A program made the translations under genes and the position numbers. The notes beneath the pieces are model-generated. The model was not told where the DNA came from. It saw nothing but the letters and a program-made list of their open reading frames with translations, and made no database searches. Positions 56,914 through 64,000 of a DNA stretch of 64,000 nt are shown here, piece after piece (position 1 is the first letter of the stretch; each line of letters opens with the position of its first letter). The stretch is from the NCBI GenBank assembly GCA_029012445.1, contig JAQXMC010000023.1, forward strand, positions 62,001-126,000, given 5' to 3'. Origin of the DNA: Oscillospiraceae bacterium. GTDB taxonomy: Bacteria > Bacillota > Clostridia > Oscillospirales > Acutalibacteraceae.

Positions 56914-57807
56914 ATGAAAGAAACCAAAACAGCTTTTATTGCAATAGTCGGCTGCCCCAATGTCGGAAAATCGTCGCTTCTGAATGTAATGCTCGGTCAG
57001 AAGATAGCCATTGTTTCCGACAAGCCCCAGACCACGAGAACAAAGATAATGGGCGTTTTGACAAGAGGCGATATCCAGCTTGTTTTCACCGACACCCCCG
57101 GCTATCACAGGCCGAGAACCAAGCTCGGCGAAAAGATGGTCAAGGCGGTCACTGACAGCATATCCGGCGTCGACGCCTGCCTTTTCGTTGTTGAGCCCAA
57201 GGGAGAGCTCAGGGAAAGCGAAGCTGAGCTTATCGAAAAATTCAAAAAAGAGAAAATGCCGGTTATACTTGCGATAAATAAGATCGACACTCTGAAAGAT
57301 AAAAGCGAGCTTATGGGCAGAATACTCGAAATGTCGAAATATTATGAATACGAAGCCGTTGTTCCGGTCTCGGCGACAAAGAACGACGGCGTCGGCGAAC
57401 TCATGGACGAGCTTGACAAGCTTGCTTTTCCGTCGCCGCATTATTTTCCGGATGAAACTCTGACAGATCAGCCCGAAAGAGTAATAGCCGGCGAAATAAT
57501 CCGCGAGAAAATGCTCAGGCTTCTCGATAAGGAGATACCGCACGGAACGGCGGTCAGCATAGAGGGCATGAAAGAGCGCCCCGACAGCGATATCATGGAT
57601 GTTGACGCAGTTATATACTGCGAAAAGGAAAGTCACAAGGGCATAATCATCGGAAAAAAGGGCGCTATGCTCAAGAGAATATCAACCTATGCGAGACAGG
57701 ATATGGAAAAATTTTTCGGCTGCCGGATAAATCTCCGGTGCTGGGTCAAGGTCAAGGAGGGCTGGAGAAACCGGGAGGGACTGATCCACAATTTCGGCCT
57801 TGACTGA
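56914..57807 (+). CDS. era: GTPase Era
   Basis: Ribosome assembly GTPase that binds the 3' end of 16S rRNA. The 297 residues show G1 GCPNVGKSS, G2 PQTTRTKIMG, G3 DTPGYH, G4 NKID and the C-terminal KH domain with SHKGIIIGKKGAMLKRI. Gene order era-yqzL-recO is standard in Firmicutes. Confidence 0.97.
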   Translation: MKETKTAFIAIVGCPNVGKSSLLNVMLGQKIAIVSDKPQTTRTKIMGVLTRGDIQLVFTDTPGYHRPRTKLGEKMVKAVTDSISGVDACLFVVEPKGELRESEAELIEKFKKEKMPVILAINKIDTLKDKSELMGRILEMSKYYEYEAVVPVSATKNDGVGELMDELDKLAFPSPHYFPDETLTDQPERVIAGEIIREKMLRLLDKEIPHGTAVSIEGMKERPDSDIMDVDAVIYCEKESHKGIIIGKKGAMLKRISTYARQDMEKFFGCRINLRCWVKVKEGWRNREGLIHNFGLD

Positions 57808-57883
57808 TGACCGGTCCGATGCAGAAATTACCATGTAATATCAGCTTTGCGATAACAAAAGCTATTGACAAGGCGGTGTTAAT

Positions 57884-58039
57884 ATGGATGACAAAAACGA
57901 GCTTTGGATCAATTTTCTGAACACGGGAAAGATCTCGGACTATATAAAATTCTATGAAGCGAACGAGACCTCCGAGGAAAACCCCAACGAAGAGGATATT
58001 AAAAATGCGCATGAGAACAGACGGCATGGTGATCCGTGA
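57884..58039 (+). CDS. yqzL: YqzL-like small protein
   Basis: A 51-residue protein: LWINFLNTGKISDYIKFYEA matches the W-x2-F-x2-TG-x-I-x2-Y pattern of YqzL, which occupies the same slot between era and recO in Bacillus. The C-terminal acidic tail overlaps the start of recO by 35 bases in another frame. The ATG has only a weak GGCGG-type RBS. Function unknown. Confidence 0.7.
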   Translation: MDDKNELWINFLNTGKISDYIKFYEANETSEENPNEEDIKNAHENRRHGDP

Positions 58040-58742
58040 ACAAACGATATCCGAAAACGATAAGCTTGTTACCCTGCTCACACAGTCAAAAGGTGTGATC
58101 AGGGCTTTTGCTCATGGCGCAAAGAGCGCAAGAAACAGAAAAAGCGCCGGAACGCAGATGTTTTGCTACTGCGATTTCGAAATATACTCCGGGCGCGGCG
58201 TTTTCTCAGTCGAGGAAGCCACTGTCAAAGAGACCTTTTTCGGACTTCGCAACAGCATACAGGCGCTCGCACTGGCGCAGTATTTCTGCGAGCTTGCTGC
58301 CGAGCTTTCCCCCAGAGAAGAGGAGGCCGGCGATTACCTCAAGCTGCTGCTGAACGCTTGCTATATGCTTGTCAGCCAGAAGCGGGACAGGAGACTTCTG
58401 AAACCGATTGTCGAGCTTCGTTTTCTCGTCATGGCGGGGTATATGCCGAGCCTTCTGGGTTGTGAAAGCTGCGGCGCGTTTGAAACCGACACGATGTATT
58501 TCAACACGGCGAGCGGCGAGCTTTTTTGTGATAAATGCAATAACAATAAGGCAAATATGCCCGTTTCGATAAGCACGGTCACGGCAATGAGACATGTTGC
58601 CTTTTCCGATTTCAACAAGCTGTTCTCATTCAATCTCAGGGACGGCGCAATGCGAGAATTCGGAGAAGTCGTTGAAGAATATCTGCTGCGGGCGACAATG
58701 AGAAAATATAAAACGCTTGATTTCTATAAGATAGTTGAATAG
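58005..58742 (+). CDS. recO: DNA repair protein RecO
   Basis: Loads RecA on SSB-coated DNA with RecR. The 245 residues hold the OB-fold start RTDGMVIREQTISENDKLVTLLTQ, a middle helical part with RPI-like LLKPIVELRFLVMAGYMP, and a zinc motif CESC...CDKC. ATG 58005 follows AGAGGAT eight bases earlier. It is the only gene in the window whose natural stop is TAG; the next in-frame stop (TGA) comes nine codons later. Confidence 0.93.
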   Translation: MRMRTDGMVIREQTISENDKLVTLLTQSKGVIRAFAHGAKSARNRKSAGTQMFCYCDFEIYSGRGVFSVEEATVKETFFGLRNSIQALALAQYFCELAAELSPREEEAGDYLKLLLNACYMLVSQKRDRRLLKPIVELRFLVMAGYMPSLLGCESCGAFETDTMYFNTASGELFCDKCNNNKANMPVSISTVTAMRHVAFSDFNKLFSFNLRDGAMREFGEVVEEYLLRATMRKYKTLDFYKIVE

Positions 58743-58787
58743 AACGCGGAGCTTTCCGCGGCAAAATGAAAAGGGAGAAAAATCAAA

Positions 58788-61175
58788 ATGGATAAGCACT
58801 GCAAGGCGCTTGAGCTTGAAAAGATACTGGAGCTTTTAGCTTCACACACAACCTGCGACGACGCAAGACAGGCGGCGCTGGAGCTTGAGCCGAAAAAAAG
58901 CCTTTCGGCCGTTCAGACTCTGCTTGATCAGACCGCCGACGCTCATATGCTGATGGCGAAGTTCGGCGCTCCGAATTTCGGCGCGCTCCGGAATGTCAAC
59001 AACGCCGTCCGCCGCGCTGAGGCAGGCGGTGTTCTGAATATGTCCGAGCTTTTATACATAGCTGAGGATCTCAGAGTGATCCGCTCGCTGTCTGTCTGGC
59101 ATTCGGACAGCGCAATCAAAACGCACATCGACGGCTTCTTTGAAGCTCTTATTCCGAACAAATTTCTTGAAGATAAAATAACTTCGGCAATAATCAGCGA
59201 AGAGGAGATATCAGACAACGCGTCGCCCGAGCTTTATGACATCAGAAGAAAGATCAGAGCCGCGTCCGCAAGAGTCAGGGAAAAGCTTGACAAAATGACT
59301 CATTCCCAGACGGTCTCAAAATATCTCCGCGAGCCAATCGTCACCATGAGAAACGGCCGTTTTGTCGTTCCGGTCAAGGTCAAGAACAGAAACGAAATAT
59401 CGGGCCTTGTTCACGACACTTCGTCGAGCGGAGCGACTGTGTTTGTTGAGCCGACCGCAGTCGTTGAGGCAAATAACGAAATAAAGGTCCTGCAGGGCAG
59501 GGAAAAGGATGAGATCGACAGAATACTTGCCGAGCTTTCGTCGCTTGCCGGCTCTTTCGCTTCAAGCATAAAGTCAAGCTATGAAAACGCCGTCTATCTG
59601 AACCTTGTTTTCGCTAAGGCCAAGCTTGCCTATGATATGAAAGCCGCAGTTCCGCAGCTGAACGATTCCGGAATTATAAATCTGCGCCGGGCGAGACATC
59701 CGCTGATAGCCAAGGAAAAGGTCGTCGCAACGGATATAAGGCTCGGCGAGGAGTTTGACACTCTGGTTATCACCGGCCCAAACACCGGCGGAAAGACCGT
59801 CTGCGTGAAAACGATAGGTTTGCTGACTCTGATGACAATGTGCGGACTGATGATCCCGGTCGCCGACAGGAGTGTTGTCTCGGTTTTCGACCGTGTGCTC
59901 GTCGATATCGGCGACGAACAGAGCATTGAGCAGTCGCTTTCTACCTTTTCGGCTCACATGACGAATATCATCGGCATAATCAACGCCGCCGATGAGAAAA
60001 GCCTTGTTCTGATAGATGAACTCGGAGCCGGAACTGATCCCGTCGAGGGCGCCGCGCTTGCGACTGCGATACTTGAAAGACTGCATCTTCAGGGAGCGAA
60101 GGTCGCCGCAACAACGCACTATGCCGAGCTTAAAGCGTACGCACTGAGTACGCCGAGAATAGAAAACGGCTGCTGTGAATTTGATGTTTCAACGCTCAGA
60201 CCGACTTACAGATTACTGATCGGCGTACCCGGAAGAAGCAACGCTTTCGCAATATCGAAAAGACTCGGCATGGATCCTCAGATCATTGACAGAGCCAAGG
60301 ACCTCGTTTCAAGCGAAAACACAAGATTTGAGGATGTAGTCGAAAATCTCGAGAAGAGCAGGCAAGAGTTTGAAACCAAAAAGGAAGAAGCCGAGAGTCT
60401 GATGGCTCAGGCCGAAGCAGACAGGGAAAAGGCCAGAGAATATAAGGAGAGCATTGACGAGCTTCGCGAAAAAGAGATAGAAAAAGCGAGAAGCGAGGCG
60501 CTCAGAATAGTTGAAAAGGCCAAACGGGCCTCTCACGCTTTGCTTTTCGAGCTTGACGAATTCAAAAAAGAAAAGTCAAAAACAAACGACGCTAACGAGC
60601 TTTCGAGAAGAGCCAGACAGCAGATAAAAAAGAGCCTCGGCGAGCTTGACGAGATAACTAATCCCGTCATTTCAAGGCTTGATGACAGTGAAGAATATGT
60701 GCTTCCCAAGGAACTCAGAATCGGCGACCGTGTAATTATCAAGGATATCGGTAATGAGGCCGAGGTCGTTGCGCTTGAGGATAAAAACGGAATGATAACC
60801 GTTCAGGCGGGACTTCTCAGGACGAGAGTCAAAAAGGAGAATCTCAGGCTTGTTTCCGGCCGGAAAAAGCCGCAGCAGCCAAAGACAAGAACGGTCAGAC
60901 CGCCGCATGACGAGAGCCGGCTTTCAGGCGCTGCCAAGACAGAATGTGATATCAGAGGAATGAATGTCGAGGAGGGCATAATGGAAGTCGACAGATTCAT
61001 TGATCACAGTCTGCGGATGGGAATAGGAGAAATATCCGTGATCCACGGAAAGGGGACCGGAGTTCTCAGAAAAGGGATCCACGACTACCTCAGACACAAT
61101 CCCGCAGTTAAGAGCTTCAGGCTCGGAACCTTCGGCGAGGGCGAGAGCGGTGTGACAATTATTACACTTAAATGA
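58788..61175 (+). CDS. mutS2: Endonuclease MutS2 / RqcU
   Basis: MutS-like ATPase with Smr nuclease domain; in Bacillus it splits stalled ribosomes for quality control, and elsewhere it suppresses recombination. The 795 residues have the MutS core, Walker A GPNTGGKT near 331, DELGAGTDPVEG, a coiled coil about 510-620 (QEFETKKEEAESLMAQ), a KOW-like segment about 640-690 and the C-terminal Smr domain (CDIRGMNVEEGIMEVDRFI, HGKGTGVLRKGI). Complete. Confidence 0.95.
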   Translation: MDKHCKALELEKILELLASHTTCDDARQAALELEPKKSLSAVQTLLDQTADAHMLMAKFGAPNFGALRNVNNAVRRAEAGGVLNMSELLYIAEDLRVIRSLSVWHSDSAIKTHIDGFFEALIPNKFLEDKITSAIISEEEISDNASPELYDIRRKIRAASARVREKLDKMTHSQTVSKYLREPIVTMRNGRFVVPVKVKNRNEISGLVHDTSSSGATVFVEPTAVVEANNEIKVLQGREKDEIDRILAELSSLAGSFASSIKSSYENAVYLNLVFAKAKLAYDMKAAVPQLNDSGIINLRRARHPLIAKEKVVATDIRLGEEFDTLVITGPNTGGKTVCVKTIGLLTLMTMCGLMIPVADRSVVSVFDRVLVDIGDEQSIEQSLSTFSAHMTNIIGIINAADEKSLVLIDELGAGTDPVEGAALATAILERLHLQGAKVAATTHYAELKAYALSTPRIENGCCEFDVSTLRPTYRLLIGVPGRSNAFAISKRLGMDPQIIDRAKDLVSSENTRFEDVVENLEKSRQEFETKKEEAESLMAQAEADREKAREYKESIDELREKEIEKARSEALRIVEKAKRASHALLFELDEFKKEKSKTNDANELSRRARQQIKKSLGELDEITNPVISRLDDSEEYVLPKELRIGDRVIIKDIGNEAEVVALEDKNGMITVQAGLLRTRVKKENLRLVSGRKKPQQPKTRTVRPPHDESRLSGAAKTECDIRGMNVEEGIMEVDRFIDHSLRMGIGEISVIHGKGTGVLRKGIHDYLRHNPAVKSFRLGTFGEGESGVTIITLK

Positions 61176-61244
61176 ACAAATTATTTCTTGCATATCATAA
61201 AAAATTGTCTTTTACGACAGGTGTGTAAAATTTAAACAAAATCA

Positions 61245-61276
61245 TTGACCTGGTTTTCTCAAAGTGATAGTATAAT
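61245..61276 (+). promoter_or_regulatory. Promoter of the condensation/AMP-ligase operon
   Basis: TTGACC with TAGTAT at 17 bp (61268-61273), overlapping TATAAT at 20 bp (61271-61276), 54 bases before the ATG. Confidence 0.6.
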
Positions 61277-61330
61277 CACGGCGAAAATCATAGCAATATA
61301 TTTTATTTTATATGAAAGAAGGCAGGGGAA

Positions 61331-62725
61331 ATGGCAAAGGAAATTGCGTATAAGCTATATGATCTGATACCGTCGCAGCAGACGATGTATCTCATGGTCA
61401 AATACAGTATTCACAAGCAGGTAATTCAGATACCGTCAGCTATAATCGTGAATGAAAAGCTGGATTTTGACCTGCTGAAGAAAGCGCTGAATATCGAATT
61501 TGAAAGAAATGACGCGCTCAGACTTCGTTTCACTAAAACGGACGGAAAGATTAAGCAGTACTTTTTGCCGTCATACAAAAACGATAATATCCCCGTTCTG
61601 AACTTTAAAACAAAGCAGGAACAGGACGATTATCTCGGAAAGGACGCTCAGAAGCCGGTCAGCTTTTTGAAAGGCGAAACATTCAGAATTATATTCTATC
61701 GGACTTTTGATTCAAGAACAGGAATATATTTCAATTCGTCACACATGATAACGGACGCCCTCGGACAAGCGGTCTTTTACGCCGATCTTCTTGCAGTCTA
61801 TAAGGCTCTTGAAAACGGAAGCGAAATGCCAAAGCCCTTATATTCCTTTGAGGAGCATATCCATAGAGAGTTCGAATATCTGACAAATGAAAAGCTTCAC
61901 TCAAAGGACAGAGATTTCTACATAAATTATTGGAAAGAGAACGGCGAGCCGTTCTATGCGGGAATCCACGGTCCGAATCTGCTTGAAAAGGCGAGAAAGA
62001 AAGATCCGAATATCAGAGTCCCGAAGGTATTCGATCCCATTCATGACAAGACCGCTATAATCCGCCGCTTTGTTTCAGCGGAGGACACAGAGAAGATATA
62101 TGAATACTGCAAGAAAGAGCTTGTTATTCCCGAAAATGTATTTCTCTACGGTCTCAGAGCGCATGCCTCAAAGATAAATTACAGAACGCCCGATGTTCTC
62201 AATATGCTTATTTGCAGCCGCAGAGCCGTTTATAAGGATAAGATGATGGGCGGCTGCGTTGCGCAGCCTTTGCAGATAAGAGTTATCACACAGGAGACCG
62301 ACACCTTCAGAGAAGCGGTCGGAAAGGTCGCTTCGTGCAGGAATCAGCTCATAAGACACATGAATTTCCCGTATCTTGAAGCGAGACTGCTCCAGCAGAA
62401 GGAGTTCGGCTACGCGACCTCTCAGGGACCGTCGTGTCTCATGTTCTCGTGGATGCCCATTGGCTTTGCGATAAAGGAACATAATTTTGATGTTGAATTT
62501 CAGGCATACAGCAACGGCAGATTCTCCATGCCGCTTTATATCTTCGCCGTGCCCGACGCAAAAACCGGCGGAACTGACTTTTATTATATGTACAGAGTGC
62601 ACACCATCTCGGCGGATCAGATAAATCTGCTCCACGATAACGCCATGAAAGCGATAAAGATGGGAATTGAAAATCCCGATATAACGGTCGGGGAATTACT
62701 CGATAATATGGATGACTTAAAGTAA
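61331..62725 (+). CDS. Free-standing condensation-domain-like protein
   Basis: A 464-residue acyltransferase of the chloramphenicol-acetyltransferase/NRPS condensation fold. The catalytic segment is SSHMITDALG: His138 and Asp142 of HHxxxDG are kept, the first His is Ser137 and the Gly is Ala143. The N-terminal LIPSQQTMYLMVKYS resembles the LTPxQ start of C domains. A conserved later block is CLMFSWMPIG. No carrier or other domain is fused. It leads an operon with an AMP-ligase 18 bases downstream, so it probably joins an activated acyl group to an amine, alcohol or carrier-bound acid. Confidence 0.8.
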   Translation: MAKEIAYKLYDLIPSQQTMYLMVKYSIHKQVIQIPSAIIVNEKLDFDLLKKALNIEFERNDALRLRFTKTDGKIKQYFLPSYKNDNIPVLNFKTKQEQDDYLGKDAQKPVSFLKGETFRIIFYRTFDSRTGIYFNSSHMITDALGQAVFYADLLAVYKALENGSEMPKPLYSFEEHIHREFEYLTNEKLHSKDRDFYINYWKENGEPFYAGIHGPNLLEKARKKDPNIRVPKVFDPIHDKTAIIRRFVSAEDTEKIYEYCKKELVIPENVFLYGLRAHASKINYRTPDVLNMLICSRRAVYKDKMMGGCVAQPLQIRVITQETDTFREAVGKVASCRNQLIRHMNFPYLEARLLQQKEFGYATSQGPSCLMFSWMPIGFAIKEHNFDVEFQAYSNGRFSMPLYIFAVPDAKTGGTDFYYMYRVHTISADQINLLHDNAMKAIKMGIENPDITVGELLDNMDDLK

Positions 62726-62743
62726 AATTGGGAGGACACGAAC

Positions 62744-64000
62744 ATGAAAAAGAAGAAAGTTGAAAAAGAACTTCTTGAGTTGAGACACAAGGTCCACATG
62801 ATGGGCGAGCTCGACACTCTGCAGACGCTTATAGCGAGAGCCTACTCAGCTTACGGCGACAGACTGGCAATAGTCGAAAAGAACAAGGCAGAGCTTATAA
62901 AGCACACTTCACGGGAACTTTGCGTGAGCATATATGCAGTCGGAACAGCACTCAATGAAATGGGACTTCACGGCAAGCACATAGCTATTCTCGGCGAGGG
63001 CTCGTTCAACTGGATAGTTGCGTTTTTCGCGGTTGCCTGCGGCGTGGGAATATCTGTTCCTCTTGACAAGGAACTGTCTGACATGGAACTGAGCAAGCTT
63101 ATGACTAAGGCTGACTGCGAGGCGGTGTTCTGCTCAAAGACATATTTCAAAACAGCCAGGCTGCATATGCAGAATGACGACAGAGTCAAGAATGTGTTTA
63201 CTCTGAGCGGGAGCTGCGACGATGAGGGCTTCATGTCTATCGACGAGCTTATCAAGCGCGGCCGTGAGCTTATCGGAAACGGCGACAGAAGCTATATTGA
63301 AGCTAAAATCGCCAAGGACGACATTGCGGCTATCGTTTTCACATCCGGAACGACCGGCGCAAACAAGGGAGTTATGCTTTCACACTATAACTTCTCCTCA
63401 AATGTTGACGGTATTATTGACACCATCACTCAGGAGGCTACATCGTTCTCCGTTCTTCCGATGAATCATGTCTATGAGCTAAGCTGCAATATCATGACCT
63501 CAATATACATGAACGCAGTTATTTATATCAACGACAGCCTCAGAAATATACTGCCGAATATTCAGCTGTTCAAGCCCGACGCTTTCAACTCGGTACCTCT
63601 TATTCTCGAGGGTATATATAACGGCATATGGGCGGCAGCCGAGCAGAGAGGCAAGGCTGAGGCGCTTAAGAAGCTTGTCAAGCTCAGCAATAAGCTCCTT
63701 TCACACGGCATTGATATGAGAAACATATTTTTTGCCAGCATAAGAAAGAACTTCGGCAACACATTCCCGACTCTTGTCTGCGGCGGCGCGCCGTCAAGAC
63801 TTGAGCATGTCACCGGGCTTTACTCTTTCGGATTTAATGTCTATCAGGGCTACGGACTGACAGAGTCCTCACCGACGGTCACTCTCAATCTCCACGCCGG
63901 AACGAGTCCGGAATCAGCGGGCTTTGCGTTCCCGAAAGCCAAATTCAAAATTGTCGATCCGGATGAAAACGGAGTCGGCGAGATATGGATCACGGGCGAT
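62744..64000 (+). CDS. AMP-binding acyl-CoA synthetase / adenylating enzyme (cut by window end)
   Basis: ATP-dependent acid-activating enzyme; 419 residues are visible. The frame is open from ATG 62744 (RBS GGGAGGAC) to the last base. The core motif is FTSGTTGANKGVMLSH (TSGTTG at 200-205), followed by VLPMNHVYELSC, VCGGAP and YGLTESSP (from 370), with GEIWITGD at the edge. The PMNHVYE and N-terminal helical segments look more like long-chain acyl-CoA/acyl-ACP synthetases than amino-acid-activating NRPS domains. With the preceding condensation protein it suggests an acyl-amide or lipid-type product. A carrier protein gene may lie beyond the window. Confidence 0.88.
   Translation, partial: MKKKKVEKELLELRHKVHMMGELDTLQTLIARAYSAYGDRLAIVEKNKAELIKHTSRELCVSIYAVGTALNEMGLHGKHIAILGEGSFNWIVAFFAVACGVGISVPLDKELSDMELSKLMTKADCEAVFCSKTYFKTARLHMQNDDRVKNVFTLSGSCDDEGFMSIDELIKRGRELIGNGDRSYIEAKIAKDDIAAIVFTSGTTGANKGVMLSHYNFSSNVDGIIDTITQEATSFSVLPMNHVYELSCNIMTSIYMNAVIYINDSLRNILPNIQLFKPDAFNSVPLILEGIYNGIWAAAEQRGKAEALKKLVKLSNKLLSHGIDMRNIFFASIRKNFGNTFPTLVCGGAPSRLEHVTGLYSFGFNVYQGYGLTESSPTVTLNLHAGTSPESAGFAFPKAKFKIVDPDENGVGEIWITGD

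Noticed and set aside
61331..62725. Complete nonribosomal peptide synthetase module
   Set aside because: The condensation-like protein has no adenylation or carrier domain fused, and the next gene looks like an acyl-CoA synthetase; only a stand-alone pair is supported.

Overview
The window reads as a chromosomal segment of a spore-forming, anaerobic gut-type member of the Clostridia (Oscillospiraceae/Ruminococcaceae-like is my best guess). The reasons are the dipicolinate synthase pair dpaA/dpaB and spoIID, the Firmicutes-type gene orders era-yqzL-recO and glpK with glpP, class II aldolase, CBS-type inorganic pyrophosphatase, strong AGGAGG ribosome binding sites and near-consensus TTGACA/TATAAT promoters. 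Genes end almost only in TAA or TGA. I see no phage, insertion sequence or CRISPR array.

Layout. 1-5.5 kb: the end of tsf, a family II pyrophosphatase with CBS/DRTGG regulatory domains, a cysteine-rich protein of unknown function, glycerate kinase and an orphan MacB-type ABC ATPase. 5.5-12 kb: a tightly coupled glycan operon (GH36 alpha-galactosidase, GH2 beta-galactosidase-like enzyme, CBM9-like protein, NahK-like sugar-1-kinase) behind a perfect consensus promoter. 12-19 kb: murC, then dpaAB behind a sigma-K-like promoter and a large RNA structure, udk, a cyclophilin lipoprotein, tcdA and mnmA. 19-28 kb: exported alkaline phosphatase with an operator-like palindrome, an XRE-membrane regulator, trhA, an Sfp-type PPTase, a GPH-type sugar symporter, a small membrane protein under LexA-like boxes, rimI-tsaD and an unknown two-gene unit.

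28-40 kb: glpK behind a terminator-type leader, LDH2-family dehydrogenase, malic enzyme, a membrane-anchored hydrolase, yerC, a methyltransferase, hslO, and a two-subunit aconitase X divergent from an old-yellow-enzyme/4Fe-4S reductase. 40-46 kb: lon-engB-glpP-GNAT, a DUF378 membrane protein, two tandem microproteins, four tRNA genes (Val, Asp, Gly, Cys) and an AT-rich hairpin repeat. 46-54.5 kb: coaX with a probable pantothenate ECF S-component, a radical SAM protein, class II aldolase broken by an in-frame TAG, spoIID, citrate synthase, a polytopic membrane protein and an AEC transporter. 54.7-64 kb: a PASTA pseudokinase, era, yqzL, recO, mutS2, then a free-standing condensation-domain protein followed by an AMP-binding protein that runs off the window.

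Links between genes. GlpP (43 kb) very probably controls the attenuator in front of glpK (28 kb). The PPTase (22 kb) could prime a carrier protein for the condensation/AMP-ligase pair at the right edge. The most unusual structure is a pair of roughly 100-nt elements (13.6 kb and 34.6 kb) that each fold into a four-way junction: one outer stem and three abutting perfect hairpins whose sequences differ but whose pairing is kept.
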